Virus record (IMG/VR): IMGVR_UViG_3300042480_000096
Location: 1-49,998 of that record
Strand: one strand, 5' to 3'
Length of the DNA stretch: 49,998 bases
DNA from: a virus
The translations under genes and the position numbers were made by a program. The notes under the pieces are model-generated. The model did no database searches. It was given only the letters and a program-made list of their open reading frames with translations, and was not told the origin of the DNA. Each line of letters begins with the position of its first letter. Positions within the stretch are counted from its first letter, which is position 1. Positions 14,683 to 23,744 of the stretch are shown in pieces.

Positions 14683-15087
14683 TCAGAGGTCACCCTCTTC
14701 TCGGTTTTCACTATAGTAGATATCAAACTGACCACCAGGATATCGCTTTTCAAGCTTCTTAACATTTCGTTCGAGCACCTCTTCAAAAGAAACTCCAAGT
14801 GCTTGAGTTGCTTGAGCAACATACCACAGGAGATCACCAAGTTCAATAATCATATGCTCTCGGTTATCTTCGTTGAAAGGTTTGCCCTGGAAAATCATTT
14901 TCTTAATGATCTCAAGAAACTCACCACCTTCAGCATTAATACCGACGCCAGCAGTAAGCAGTCGTTCAATATTGGCACCCTTACGATCCAGCTCAACGAG
15001 ACGATCAGAAAGGGCAACAAAGTCTGTAGAAGCGTCTGAAGTAACAGCATCCACAAACTTTTCATAACGGGCAAAATCAATAGTCAT
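14683..15087 (-). CDS. mazG: MazG nucleotide pyrophosphohydrolase
   Basis: A 134-residue all-alpha NTP pyrophosphohydrolase. The metal-binding residues are in EGGEFLE (about 50-56) and ELGDLLWYV (about 83-91). MazG enzymes cut nucleoside triphosphates to monophosphates; in cyanophages a role in adjusting host alarmone or nucleotide pools has been proposed. The ATG at 15087 overlaps the gp41 stop (ATGA); a start 9 bases upstream is less likely. It is the last gene before the terminator at 14648. Confidence 0.88.
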   Translation of the reverse strand: MTIDFARYEKFVDAVTSDASTDFVALSDRLVELDRKGANIERLLTAGVGINAEGGEFLEIIKKMIFQGKPFNEDNREHMIIELGDLLWYVAQATQALGVSFEEVLERNVKKLEKRYPGGQFDIYYSENREEGDL

Positions 15088-16472
15088 ACATTCCACTCAG
15101 CAAATTTAGATAAACGGTTTTGGGTTTGGGCAAATTGGGCGAACTCTTCGCCAGGGTCTTCACTATCAATGCTGATAGCGGAAGCATCGTCTGCTACATC
15201 ATACAGCTTCATCTTCGCTCTGTCAATTCCCACCATGAATTTTCTAGAGGCAGTTGGGTCGTTGTATCGGTTTTTAAGTTGTTTGACCATGAGGCGACCT
15301 TGTTGTTCAAGCTCCTCAGTAGAGATAAGGGCAAACATAAAGTCAGCAGTGGCAGGAAGACCAAAAGACTCAGAAGTATCGGTAAGGTCAGGGTCACTAT
15401 TACCGTAACCACTACGAGTAGTTTGAGTAGCAGAGACAATTGGTACATTATGTTCCACAGCAAGACCGCGCAGCTCTTCAGCAATCGCTTTGACATACGT
15501 GTAAGAATTAACAATCGCACCCTTATACCTCGCGCTCGCACAAATGTTTAGATAATCCACAAAGATTATATCAGGTTTGAAATCTTTTTTCAAGGAAAGA
15601 TCTGAGAGTAATGCCTTGAAGTGTCCGACGTGAGCAGACGCTGTTGGGTACTCTTTGATGATAAGTTTGCCTCTAGTTTTTCTAGCGATCTCTTGTACCT
15701 TAGAAGTAAAGAGAACTTCAGGCAGTTCAGCAATATCTTTGACATTTACATTCAATAGGTTTGCGTCAATTCGCTCAGCAATTTTCTCCTCTGCCATTTC
15801 ACATGTAATGTAGAGAACGTTGTAGTTCTGAGTGAGGGCGGCAGCAGCCACATGGCACATGAATAGAGACTTCCCGACGCCCGTACCAGCAAGAGCGATG
15901 TTGAGAGTTTTGTTAGGGAGACCACCTTTCGTAATGAAGTTAAATTTATCAAGGTCAAACGGGATCTTTTCTTCTTTGCGGTGGTAGAAATCATAGCGGT
16001 CTTCTGCTTGTTCAATATAGTCGTGTCCTATGTGTTCGTCAAACGATACTGCCAGGGCCTCTTGTAAGATACTGGGGATCGCATCCTTTGATAGTTTTTT
16101 ATCACCTCCATCTGCGATCTTGATGGACCGCATGAGAGCGAGATAGATTGCTCTGTCTTGACACCACTTTTCTGTGGCATCGAGGAGCCAGTTGAAATCA
16201 ACCCACTCGTCTCCAAGGGACTTGAGGGTAGATAACGAACTCTGGAATGTGTCTTCTGTAAGATCGTTTCTAGATTGGAGGTTGATTGAGAGAACTTCTT
16301 GAGTAGGTACTTTGTCATACTTACTGGCGAAGTCAGCAACCTCTTCAAATAAGATGCGTTCATGATATTCGTTGAAATAATCTGCTTTTAGAAAGGGAAC
16401 TACCTTGCGGTAATACTCCTCGTTGAAGAGAAGATTACGCAAGATAGTTTCTTCGATACGTTCAATTGCCAT
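15084..16472 (-). CDS. 41: replicative DNA helicase (T4 gp41, DnaB family)
   Basis: A hexameric 5'-3' helicase that unwinds the fork and recruits primase gp61. About 462 residues, near T4 gp41 (475). The N-terminal helical domain (1-150) is followed by a RecA-type ATPase with Walker A AGTGVGKS and Walker B IIFVDYLN. The ATG at 16472 (MAIERIEE) is chosen over an upstream in-frame TTG. It overlaps uvsX by 11 bases and mazG by ATGA. Confidence 0.95.
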   Translation of the reverse strand: MAIERIEETILRNLLFNEEYYRKVVPFLKADYFNEYHERILFEEVADFASKYDKVPTQEVLSINLQSRNDLTEDTFQSSLSTLKSLGDEWVDFNWLLDATEKWCQDRAIYLALMRSIKIADGGDKKLSKDAIPSILQEALAVSFDEHIGHDYIEQAEDRYDFYHRKEEKIPFDLDKFNFITKGGLPNKTLNIALAGTGVGKSLFMCHVAAAALTQNYNVLYITCEMAEEKIAERIDANLLNVNVKDIAELPEVLFTSKVQEIARKTRGKLIIKEYPTASAHVGHFKALLSDLSLKKDFKPDIIFVDYLNICASARYKGAIVNSYTYVKAIAEELRGLAVEHNVPIVSATQTTRSGYGNSDPDLTDTSESFGLPATADFMFALISTEELEQQGRLMVKQLKNRYNDPTASRKFMVGIDRAKMKLYDVADDASAISIDSEDPGEEFAQFAQTQNRLSKFAEWNV

Positions 16473-17475
16473 AGGAGAATTCTTTACGTGCTGCTTCTTC
16501 AAGTTGTGCCATTACTTCTTCGGTAAAGTACTTCTCGGGATCAGCAAGAATAACGGAAGGATAAACAGAGGATTCACCAACAACGATACGATTGCCCTTG
16601 CGAGTGAATACTCCGTGCTCCTCACCCAGTTCCAGTAGTCCGTAATAGCGATCCAATCCACGTTCATCAAAATAGAGTCTGGTTTCAACTTTACTACCTT
16701 CCTTCGTTAGACGGGATTTTTTAGCTTCACACTTGATGATATTACCAACAACTTCCGTTCCATCCTTCTCTTTCTTTTTACCAAGATAGATGATCGTGGA
16801 AGCGGCATACTTCAGTCCAGTTCCACCACCCATTTCTTTAGTTGGAACATAGGATCCAATCACATCATAAGTGTGGTTGGTTACGATCATAGGAACATTT
16901 GCCTGACCCAGTTTCAGGGTAAGCACTCGGAAGGCACCTTTGATCAGTTGCGATTTAGTCATGTCACGAACTTGCTTGTCGTTGGCAACATCTTCCATCT
17001 CTTTGCTGGTGGAAAGCATACCAAGACTATCCAGAACAAATAGCATGGGCACACGCTCATCCTTTGGTTCTTTCATATACTTGTCGAGGATACGACAAGC
17101 TTGTGTCCTGAATTCTTCAATCGTTCCCACAGGCATGATGATCATGCGTCTAGAATCAATCCCACGACTTTCAATCATGTCACGAGAAATTGCTGATTCA
17201 CTTTCAAAGTAAATGACGCCACCAGTAGGATTAGCAGCAAGGAAATTACGAACGACAGAAAGAGCAAAGAAAGTCTTTCCCGTGCTTGATTCTCCTGCCA
17301 GGGCAGTAACCTTGTTGGAAGGAAGACCTCCAAACAACGAACCACTAACGAGGGCGTTAAAAATATAAGAGCCAGTATCAACGTAAGATGTAATGTCGCC
17401 AGCAGCAACCCCGTCGCTAACAAAACCAGCAAACTCATTACCGCTTTCTTTGACTATAGTATCTAGGAATCCCAT
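16462..17475 (-). CDS. uvsX: RecA-like recombinase UvsX
   Basis: Forms the presynaptic filament for strand exchange in recombination-dependent replication and repair. 337 residues, shorter than T4 UvsX (391). Walker A is GESSTGKT and the second ATPase strand is LFVLDSLGM; the DNA-binding loop region has KEMGGGTG. It works with UvsY (36662-37135) and UvsW (35193-36662). It overlaps the small gene upstream by 13 bases and gp41 by 11. Confidence 0.95.
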   Translation of the reverse strand: MGFLDTIVKESGNEFAGFVSDGVAAGDITSYVDTGSYIFNALVSGSLFGGLPSNKVTALAGESSTGKTFFALSVVRNFLAANPTGGVIYFESESAISRDMIESRGIDSRRMIIMPVGTIEEFRTQACRILDKYMKEPKDERVPMLFVLDSLGMLSTSKEMEDVANDKQVRDMTKSQLIKGAFRVLTLKLGQANVPMIVTNHTYDVIGSYVPTKEMGGGTGLKYAASTIIYLGKKKEKDGTEVVGNIIKCEAKKSRLTKEGSKVETRLYFDERGLDRYYGLLELGEEHGVFTRKGNRIVVGESSVYPSVILADPEKYFTEEVMAQLEEAARKEFSYGN

Positions 17476-17633
17476 TGTTTTACCTCATCTTCATACATGT
17501 TTACATACGAGTAATTGTTACTCATCAGTTTAGCAAATGCCCTGGCGGTCTCATACTCGTCAAAACATTTGATGTTATCTGGACCAATCTGCCCTACAAC
17601 ATGATTGGTCCAACTCACAACCCAGACATTCAT
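17463..17633 (-). CDS. 56-residue hypothetical protein
   Basis: A short acidic protein ([10 protein letters not shown] start) with no recognised domain. The ATG overlaps the gp43 stop (ATGA) and the end overlaps uvsX by 13 bases, exactly filling the gap between two core genes. The N-terminal 15 residues may form a beta strand pair (VWVVSW, VVGQIG). Confidence 0.65.
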   Translation of the reverse strand: MNVWVVSWTNHVVGQIGPDNIKCFDEYETARAFAKLMSNNYSYVNMYEDEVKQWDS

Positions 17634-20119
17634 TCAAAGAAACTCCCGATAGAAATTTTTTTCTCGTGTGTCCATCCAATACATTGTAGCACATTTTTGA
17701 GAGGTTCGAGGAACGACTTTTCAAATTGTGTCTGATAATCCACGTACTTCTCCAGTCCAAACTCCTGGGGAAGGTCACCAAAGAAACTAATACAGTTCTC
17801 ATGAATTGGATTAGGAGTTTTCAAATACATGAACTTGATTTTCTCACCCTCTTGAATAAGAGGATGTTTGTTCTCAATATTGTACTTCTTGATGTAATGA
17901 TTATAGAGTAGTGCTCCCCTTACATGAATGGGGGTTGCCTTCTGGTAGATTTCGTGGGGGTGTCTATACTTTGCCAAATTGTTGACGCCTCTGGGGAAAG
18001 CAACTTCGTTGTAGGGTCGCTTTCTGGTTTCATTGCGGACATCATTGATGAAACTGATGAGTTCATCATTTGTTTTGCCGATAATGATTTTGAAGGCTTC
18101 ATATAATTTGTCTCGGAAATATGCTGGTGTAGAAGACCTAGCAGTTTCAAGTCCCATAATTTTCATCTTGGGATCGGCATATCGCACACCTTCGCTATCC
18201 CATACATTCAAAATGTAACGCTTCTTTGCTGTCCAGATGCCACGGTCGGCAATATTCTCCCGTTTCATCTGCATCTTCTGATCATAAGCATTCACATAAT
18301 CTGCCAGTTCTTGATAGGACTTTTCAATAAAAGGTTCAATCTGTGACTGACATGCTTTATCCAGAAAAGAAACAATCTTTGCTTTCTCTGGCAATTTATC
18401 ACCAAAGACATTTTGAACAAGAGCATCAAGACACAGATAGATGCTATCAGTATCAGAAGCAATCACATAATCAACGTCACCAGTCTTCAACACCTTATTT
18501 AGATACTGGTTCATTTTGTTCTCAATCCAACGGATAGAGAGCTGACCAGACAAAGTGATCGCTTCAGCATTTGCCAACTTGTAATAACGGAAGTGCTCGT
18601 TACCAATAGCACCATAAGCAGAGTTCAGAGAAATCTTCTTTGCCATCTGAATGTTATTGTATCTGGCAATATCCTTCATGAGTTCCACGGTAGGTGTCTT
18701 CTCATACTGCTGTTTGGCAGCAAGCATTTTCTTCTTGTAGATGACACGACCATCATACATTTTCTGCATCATCTGAGGCAGGAAACCATGAATGTCTTTA
18801 CGATACTGTGCGCCGTTAGCGGCAACACAATACTCAGTATCCAGTTCAATCTCTTTATTCAGGAACCCTTCAACATTTGCGCTGGGATGGCGCCGTTCGG
18901 TGAGTGTCTCTGGCGAGATGTTGTACTGCATAATAAGATGAGGATACAGACTATTGAGATCAAAACTGACCACCCAATTGTAAAACCCAGGTATCGGTTC
19001 CTTAACATATGCCCCCGCATACTTCTCCGTTTTAGTTGCTTCTTTCTTGGGAGGAATAGCGACTTTACGTTTCAATAGCTCCACATATATGTAGTTATCC
19101 CACATCCGAACTTGACTAAACACATCTTCATAATTCACCTTGGCGTCATATGCCATAGTGAACGCAAGTTCGAGCAACTTCATCTTGTCGTCTAGTTGAT
19201 CCACCAGGCGAACGTCATGAATGTTATATTCAATAAACTTCTGCCAGTCATTCTCATAGAACTCTTTGAAGGTATCAAACTCACTGTGATCCAGTTTCTT
19301 GGCACCAAGTTCTACGTTACAGATATGATCCAAACGGTAACTCTCCTGATTTGTATAAGTAAATTTCTTATACAACTCAAGATAGTCTAGCGTGGAGATG
19401 CCAAGAGTATCAATCGCAAACTGCTTGCGACCTTTGATGAAGATCTCACGCTTTGATACAAGTTTCCATGGAGAAAGAACCTTTGTAAATTTTTCCCCGA
19501 GGATACGATCAATGCGATTGTGGATGTACGGCATGTCAAACAACTGTACGTTCCAACCAGTAATCACATCTGGAAAGTTTGCTTGCCAGAATTCGAGGAA
19601 TGCTCCCAACATGCTTTCTTCATGGCGGAAATGCATGTAGTCCACCATGGGATCTTTGTTATTGAATGGTCGTGCCCCGAACACAGTAATTCGACCAGTG
19701 AAGCTGTCTTTGATAGAGATGGCAAGGATCTCCTGATCGGCAGTTTCAATGTCAGGGAAACCGTTTTCGGCAGCGGTTTCAATGTCAATCGTAAATACAC
19801 GGATCTTACTGCTGTCAAACTTGACTTCTTCCTCTGGGTGTTCTTCAGCAATGTATTGATAAAGAAATCTAGTATTGCCATAGATCTCAAAGTCTTCTAC
19901 TTCTTTGTATTGCTTTACAAAATCTCGTGCCTCAGTAATAGAACCAAACTTATGTGGTTCCACACAATCTCCCTCAAGAGTGCGCCATTCAGAATAGTTC
20001 TTTGTAGGCAAGTACAGCGTGGGGTTGAAGGGAACCTTCACGCTGTAGCGATTGCCATTTTCATAACCACGGACTAGCAAACGGTTGCCAGCTTGTTCAA
20101 CATTAGTATAAAACTTCAT
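17630..20119 (-). CDS. 43: DNA polymerase, family B (T4 gp43)
   Basis: The replicative polymerase with proofreading. 829 residues, somewhat shorter than T4 gp43 (898). The exonuclease has TIDIETA (Exo I) and a later NIHDV. The polymerase has motif A DLNSLYP, motif B KISLNSAYG and motif C SDTDSIY. The C-terminal residues would bind clamp gp45. RegA, encoded upstream, represses early messages in T4, including replication genes. The start overlaps the previous gene (ATGA). Confidence 0.97.
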   Translation of the reverse strand: MKFYTNVEQAGNRLLVRGYENGNRYSVKVPFNPTLYLPTKNYSEWRTLEGDCVEPHKFGSITEARDFVKQYKEVEDFEIYGNTRFLYQYIAEEHPEEEVKFDSSKIRVFTIDIETAAENGFPDIETADQEILAISIKDSFTGRITVFGARPFNNKDPMVDYMHFRHEESMLGAFLEFWQANFPDVITGWNVQLFDMPYIHNRIDRILGEKFTKVLSPWKLVSKREIFIKGRKQFAIDTLGISTLDYLELYKKFTYTNQESYRLDHICNVELGAKKLDHSEFDTFKEFYENDWQKFIEYNIHDVRLVDQLDDKMKLLELAFTMAYDAKVNYEDVFSQVRMWDNYIYVELLKRKVAIPPKKEATKTEKYAGAYVKEPIPGFYNWVVSFDLNSLYPHLIMQYNISPETLTERRHPSANVEGFLNKEIELDTEYCVAANGAQYRKDIHGFLPQMMQKMYDGRVIYKKKMLAAKQQYEKTPTVELMKDIARYNNIQMAKKISLNSAYGAIGNEHFRYYKLANAEAITLSGQLSIRWIENKMNQYLNKVLKTGDVDYVIASDTDSIYLCLDALVQNVFGDKLPEKAKIVSFLDKACQSQIEPFIEKSYQELADYVNAYDQKMQMKRENIADRGIWTAKKRYILNVWDSEGVRYADPKMKIMGLETARSSTPAYFRDKLYEAFKIIIGKTNDELISFINDVRNETRKRPYNEVAFPRGVNNLAKYRHPHEIYQKATPIHVRGALLYNHYIKKYNIENKHPLIQEGEKIKFMYLKTPNPIHENCISFFGDLPQEFGLEKYVDYQTQFEKSFLEPLKNVLQCIGWTHEKKISIGSFFE

Positions 20120-20388
20120 TCAGATTTTGGCGGATCAACTTTAAGTAGATAAGCAGCAAGAAGTTTGGTGCTTGGATTGACAAGTGTGGTGATGTCAGAA
20201 GACCTAACGATCACCTCACGATCATTTGAATGGGGAGGCCATTGGTTGATCTCCCCATCACATTCTACCACGTATGGATCGCGTAGGACACAATCGGGGT
20301 CACCTATCGAAGTGGCACCCTCAATCTCTTCGACCTGCGCGATGATCCACTCATTCGCCAGCTTCAGTAGGTTCGCTGCTATCTCCAT
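20116..20388 (-). CDS. small protein of a paralogous family near gp43
   Basis: A 90-residue protein related by pattern to the two genes before it: an N-terminal strand (WIIAQVEEIEG), a central DPYVVE, then VRSSDITTLVNP and a helix with Tyr. The layout suggests a small beta barrel, perhaps Sm-like, but this is a guess from strand spacing. It overlaps gp43 by ATGA and the preceding gene by 38 bases. Function unknown. Confidence 0.6.
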   Translation of the reverse strand: MEIAANLLKLANEWIIAQVEEIEGATSIGDPDCVLRDPYVVECDGEINQWPPHSNDREVIVRSSDITTLVNPSTKLLAAYLLKVDPPKSE

Positions 20389-20737
20389 TTGGTTGTTCTT
20401 CCTTTACTTCATAAAATAATTGATCTTCTGTAATTCCAGCTTCTGATAATTTGTTGATATAGTTATCAAGGATATTATTATCTGGATAAACAACGCTAAT
20501 AATATGATCTCCGCTAATACGATGTTCTTCGATGGGACTATATGGACACCAACGTTTGTAAGAAATTGGAATGGTTCCATCTTCATTTGGATCAGAAAGA
20601 GTTAGAACAAAAGGATATACCAATTTGTATCCAATCACTTTATCTTCTTCACTGCGAACTTCTCCAAACAAACATAGAATGCGTTCAGATGTTACTAGTG
20701 TAACAATACGAATATTATGATTGGTTTTCAGATCCAT
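20351..20737 (-). CDS. small protein, possible Sm-like fold, member 2
   Basis: A 128-residue protein sharing a pattern with its neighbour at 20715: IVTLVTSERIL, YPFVLTL, then RWCPYSP, a strand with GDHIISVVYP and a C-terminal helix. The C-terminus is acidic (Glu/Pro rich). It starts 23 bases inside the preceding gene. The family sits just ahead of the polymerase in cyanomyoviruses; no biochemical role is known to me. Confidence 0.6.
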   Translation of the reverse strand: MDLKTNHNIRIVTLVTSERILCLFGEVRSEEDKVIGYKLVYPFVLTLSDPNEDGTIPISYKRWCPYSPIEEHRISGDHIISVVYPDNNILDNYINKLSEAGITEDQLFYEVKEEQPNGDSSEPTEAGE

Positions 20738-21062
20738 TTCCTAGTTCCCTCTTTTGAGTAATTTTATTTTCATAGGCTTTTTGTAATCCAGGTTCTGGAC
20801 TACTGATTGTCATAATACAATCATACGGAATTTTAAACATTGTATCTGGAGAATATGGATTCCACTTACTAAAGCGAACCTGATATTCCATACCATGTGC
20901 TTCTGTTAGAAATTGTGGGGTGGCGCCATCAAGACTTAAAACATAAGGTTCTTCCATCAAAAGACAAATACCTTTTTTATTATCATCTTCACCATCGAAG
21001 ACTTCTTTAAGTTCAGTGATGACACGATCACCCGTCTTTAGTGTAACGATTGATACTGCCAT
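20715..21062 (-). CDS. small protein, possible Sm-like fold, member 1
   Basis: A 115-residue protein: SIVTLKTGDRVITEL, EEPYVLSL, KWNPYSPD and YDCIMTISSPEPG followed by a helix with Tyr. The order and the PYVL and W-x-PYSP motifs match the next gene and, more loosely, those at 20116 and 34793. It is the first gene after the Hsp20 terminator (21101). A promoter was not clear. Confidence 0.6.
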   Translation of the reverse strand: MAVSIVTLKTGDRVITELKEVFDGEDDNKKGICLLMEEPYVLSLDGATPQFLTEAHGMEYQVRFSKWNPYSPDTMFKIPYDCIMTISSPEPGLQKAYENKITQKRELGNGSENQS

Positions 21063-21096
21063 AGGATATTATATGTTTGATATTAGTTTAGCATCA

Positions 21097-21120
21097 AAAA
21101 GGGGCACCGTCAAGTGCCCC
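21097..21120 (-). terminator. intrinsic terminator after hsp20
   Basis: GGGGCAC and GTGCCCC (7 bp, 6-base loop) are followed by a T run on the minus strand, just after the Hsp20 stop at 21127. Confidence 0.85.
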
Positions 21121-21123
21121 GAA

Positions 21124-21130
21124 TATTTAG
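21124..21130 (-). promoter_or_regulatory. late promoter-like CTAAATA at hsp20 stop
   Basis: CTAAATA contains the TAA stop of hsp20 and abuts the terminator. It could be a late promoter, but the start point would lie within the terminator 5' arm, so it is uncertain. Confidence 0.3.
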
Positions 21131-21531
21131 AACCACTTCTTCCTTTTCTGTTTCTCTGGAAGTTCTTTCCTCAACACAATACTCAATAAACCATCTTTAA
21201 ATTCAACACTCTCTACTTCAACGTCTTCTGACATTTCCCAGTTGCGAGTAAATGATCTTTGAGAAATTCCCTTGTGCTGATATTTGCGTTCTTTATCTTC
21301 TTTTGATTTATTTGCTGATACCGTCAGAAGATGTCGTTCAGTCGTGACTTCAATATCTTCACTTGTAAATCCAGCCAGAGCGACCTCAAGTATGGTTCTG
21401 CCATCGTCTCCGTTAACCACATTGTACGGAGGATAACTAGATCCATTTCCTGCAATAGCTTCCAGTCTTCTGAATGTTTCATCAAAACCAATTGAATAGG
21501 GGGTATATGTTTCTAAATTAAATGTTACCAT
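21127..21531 (-). CDS. hsp20: Hsp20 small heat-shock protein
   Basis: A 134-residue alpha-crystallin-type holdase that keeps unfolding proteins soluble. The ACD spans about 35-125, with ILEVALAGF, the strand HLLTVSANK and DGLLSIVLRKELPE; the C-terminal tail has no clear IXI motif. Such genes are near-universal in cyanomyoviruses and usually lie near gp43, as here. It has its own intergenic region with a TATAAT upstream and terminators on both sides, so it is a single-gene unit. Confidence 0.93.
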   Translation of the reverse strand: MVTFNLETYTPYSIGFDETFRRLEAIAGNGSSYPPYNVVNGDDGRTILEVALAGFTSEDIEVTTERHLLTVSANKSKEDKERKYQHKGISQRSFTRNWEMSEDVEVESVEFKDGLLSIVLRKELPEKQKRKKWF

Positions 21532-21581
21532 TGTCCTAAAAAGCGACGTTTACATGTGACCCGTAAGGCATCACAATAATA

Positions 21582-21587
21582 ATTATA
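21582..21587 (-). promoter_or_regulatory. -10-like TATAAT upstream of hsp20
   Basis: A perfect TATAAT on the minus strand, 51 bases before the hsp20 start and just after the regA terminator. No -35 is visible at 16-18 bases, so an activator or an altered polymerase would be needed. Confidence 0.4.
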
Positions 21588-21596
21588 CACTTCGCA

Positions 21597-21625
21597 TAAA
21601 AAATGGGGGTGATGAAAACCCCCAT
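21597..21625 (-). terminator. intrinsic terminator after regA
   Basis: ATGGGGG and CCCCCAT (7 bp, 9-base loop) are followed by a T run on the minus strand, 13 bases after the regA stop. Confidence 0.85.
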
Positions 21626-21637
21626 GAATACTACGGT

Positions 21638-22060
21638 TTACTCAACCGATTTTTTTCTTCCAATATTATATTTGCTTTCCAAAGTCCATTCATCTTTTTC
21701 TTTGAAAGCAAGCACCTTGATTTGATTTAGTGGAGCAAGATCAGCAATCTTTTCTGGAGTTACGATCGTAATTAATCCCCAGTCACTCAACAGTTGAATA
21801 ATACGATTGCGGCGTTGTACATCATTCAGTGAAAGATTGGTGTTCTTTCCATCAAGAGCAAACAACTCCTTGAAATGAACAATATAGTACTTACCCTGCT
21901 TATGCAGAATGTGACAAGATTGATAGATCTTCTTTTCTTTACGAGAAGCTACACCAATTCTTGTCAGGGTTTCCCTCACTTTTAAGAAGTCATCTGGTTC
22001 GTTCAGAATGACTTCTACCATGTCAGCTTGCTTCCACTGGATTTCAGTTTCAACACTCAT
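21638..22060 (-). CDS. regA: translational repressor RegA
   Basis: An RNA-binding repressor that in T4 blocks ribosomes on early mRNAs, including those of replication genes. 140 residues (T4: 122). The helix and strand pattern of RegA is visible (MVEVILNEPDDFLKVRETL, then YIVHFKELFAL and RNRIIQLLSDWGLI). It overlaps gp62 by ATGA, keeping the T4 order 62-regA-43, here with hsp20 and three small genes between regA and 43. Confidence 0.9.
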   Translation of the reverse strand: MSVETEIQWKQADMVEVILNEPDDFLKVRETLTRIGVASRKEKKIYQSCHILHKQGKYYIVHFKELFALDGKNTNLSLNDVQRRNRIIQLLSDWGLITIVTPEKIADLAPLNQIKVLAFKEKDEWTLESKYNIGRKKSVE

Positions 22061-22443
22061 TTTCTTCCACCTTTATTCAGTACCTTTGTAATATGATCTA
22101 ACTGATCCTTGGTGAGAACCCTGAGTGCCTGGAGTGCTTTATCGTCATTATAACCATAATACTCTTTGACTACTTCAAGATAATCAATAGAATCTTTTTT
22201 CGCCCAAGGAGAAAATCTTTTCCTTGGTTTGATACTATTTAGAAGAAAATCATATTGAAGCTTTTTTGGAAGATGACAATTCTTGTTCATCTCGTTCACA
22301 AACAAGATTGTATCTGTGAATGAACTCAGGCAGCGATTAATAATATAAGGTGGATATGCTTTCTCAGCATCAACATCATCTTCAAGAATATTTTTCTTGG
22401 ACTGATTGATGCTGTATAGGTAATCTTTCAGTTGGTATGTCAT
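22057..22443 (-). CDS. 62: clamp-loader small subunit gp62
   Basis: Joins gp44 to load the sliding clamp. 128 residues, shorter than T4 gp62 (187) but normal for cyanophages. It is helical: KDYLYSINQSKKNI, IINRCLSSFTDTILF and PKKLQYDFLLNSI. Unlike T4 it does not adjoin gp44; rimK-like, a 79-residue gene, dam and two short genes intervene. The start lies 62 bases inside the preceding small gene. Confidence 0.85.
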   Translation of the reverse strand: MTYQLKDYLYSINQSKKNILEDDVDAEKAYPPYIINRCLSSFTDTILFVNEMNKNCHLPKKLQYDFLLNSIKPRKRFSPWAKKDSIDYLEVVKEYYGYNDDKALQALRVLTKDQLDHITKVLNKGGRK

Positions 22444-22591
22444 TCCAGTGTCTTACGACCCCCGCGATAATGAATAAATTAGTAATGAAATAAGTACAGA
22501 ATATAATAGTCCGTATATGAGCAATGTTGTCTGCTTCTCGTTTATCATCGGATGCTTTTTCCCCGAGTGCTTTACACCATAGACGCCACAT
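22382..22591 (-). CDS. 69-residue membrane protein
   Basis: A conserved-looking cyanophage small protein. A charged N-terminus (MWRLWCKALGEKASDDKREAD) leads into one membrane segment (about 28-46, TIIFCTYFITNLFIIAGVV) and a short polar tail. The start forms TAATG with the gene before it and the end overlaps gp62 by 62 bases. Role unknown. Confidence 0.65.
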   Translation of the reverse strand: MWRLWCKALGEKASDDKREADNIAHIRTIIFCTYFITNLFIIAGVVRHWNDIPTERLPIQHQSVQEKYS

Positions 22592-22734
22592 TATTTGAAT
22601 ACAGCAGTAACATTTACGACTTTAGCAGTAGGATTGCGAGCAAGGGCAGTCTGGCGAGCATCCTGGTAGTTTGCTGCCTCAACAATCTCATCAAAGAGAC
22701 GACCAGCAACGTAGAGTTGAACTTTAATTTTCAT
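22591..22734 (-). CDS. 47-residue hypothetical protein
   Basis: A small soluble peptide (MKIKVQLYVAGRLFDE, then QTALARNPTAKVV). The ATG lies 11 bases inside dam and the TAA overlaps the next ATG, an unbroken coupling that supports it. No family recognised. Confidence 0.6.
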   Translation of the reverse strand: MKIKVQLYVAGRLFDEIVEAANYQDARQTALARNPTAKVVNVTAVFK

Positions 22735-23551
22735 AGTTGTAAAGGACGAGTTCCTTGCGTTCTGCTTGATCTATTGTATACGACCCAACCGACCGCATGG
22801 TGTAGGTATGTGCAAATTCTCCAACTGTCCACCCCTGGAACCGCTCCTTGACGAGGTTGGAATTGTTGTATGAAACTAGTTGAGGACAAAGATGGCGATC
22901 ACAATCAGCAGCAAACTTATCGTGATCAAATCCTTTGTGCATTGATCCCTTACGCCCATAGAGGTTGTCCTTAATGTCATAAGGAGGATCAAGATAAACA
23001 AATACATTTTTCTGATCGGTCAGCATATCTTCGTATGACCAGTTAGTGATGTACCAGTCTTTGATCAACTTACCATACTCAGGGATCTTCTCGATACCAT
23101 TCATAGAGAAGTTACTAACACTTGCTTGTGCTGAGAAAGAAGAGCTTTCAGTCAGACCAGAGAAAGAACACTTATTGATAATGTAGAAAGCAACAGCACG
23201 GTAGAAGTCTTCTGCTTCAGGATGATTAAGTTGAATCTTCATCTCATTGAAGAGTTGTCGAGCAAGTTCTGGAGTGTCGTAATCTTCTTTATAACCTTTG
23301 ATACAACGATGTAATTCTTCTGGTTCATCACGAAGGATAGACCAGAAAGTGTATAGAGGATTGTACAGATCATTCACCCAGATTTGAATGCCAGGATACC
23401 GCTTAGTCACTTCAAGTGCTACAGATCCACCACCAATAAAAGGTTCCCGAAACTCATGAAAGTTCTTCAGGTTAGGCATGTATTGAAAGATCTTAGGAAG
23501 TGCTCTACTCTTCCCCCCTGGGTAACGTAATGGAGTTTTCAGGGATTTCAT
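22724..23551 (-). CDS. dam: DNA adenine methylase (Dam type)
   Basis: A class D12 N6-adenine methyltransferase. PLRYPGGKSRAL near residues 7-18 binds S-adenosylmethionine and DPPYD at 188-192 is the catalytic motif. About 275 residues from the ATG at 23551; upstream ATGs at 23563 and 23581 are also in frame but deeper in the previous gene. Phage Dam enzymes often methylate GATC to block restriction or alter DNA timing. The recognition site cannot be read from sequence alone. Confidence 0.9.
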   Translation of the reverse strand: MKSLKTPLRYPGGKSRALPKIFQYMPNLKNFHEFREPFIGGGSVALEVTKRYPGIQIWVNDLYNPLYTFWSILRDEPEELHRCIKGYKEDYDTPELARQLFNEMKIQLNHPEAEDFYRAVAFYIINKCSFSGLTESSSFSAQASVSNFSMNGIEKIPEYGKLIKDWYITNWSYEDMLTDQKNVFVYLDPPYDIKDNLYGRKGSMHKGFDHDKFAADCDRHLCPQLVSYNNSNLVKERFQGWTVGEFAHTYTMRSVGSYTIDQAERKELVLYNYEN

Positions 23552-23744
23552 AGTCTGGGGCATGATATTTAAGATACTCAAAGAACGTTAGTTTCATTTC
23601 CTTCTGCGTCATACCACAGTGTTTGGCAGCAGCAGGTAGGGTCATTCTAGCACGAAAGAGAGCTTCGTTTGCCTCTCTCACATTATCAGGAGTTGTCTTT
23701 ACTGGGACATCATATAGGTCCCACTTATTAATTTTTGGAAACAT
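23505..23744 (-). CDS. 79-residue hypothetical protein
   Basis: A small protein with an internal helix-turn-helix-like run (MTLPAAAKHCGMTQKEMKLTF, about 34-54) that could bind DNA. The ATG overlaps the RimK-like stop (TAATG) and the end overlaps dam by 47 bases, so it may regulate or assist dam. The helix-turn-helix reading is tentative. Confidence 0.6.
   Translation of the reverse strand: MFPKINKWDLYDVPVKTTPDNVREANEALFRARMTLPAAAKHCGMTQKEMKLTFFEYLKYHAPDYEIPENSITLPRGEE

Noticed and set aside
16472-16502. Upstream TTG start for gp41
   Set aside because: It would lengthen the overlap with uvsX; the ATG at 16472 gives the normal beginning.
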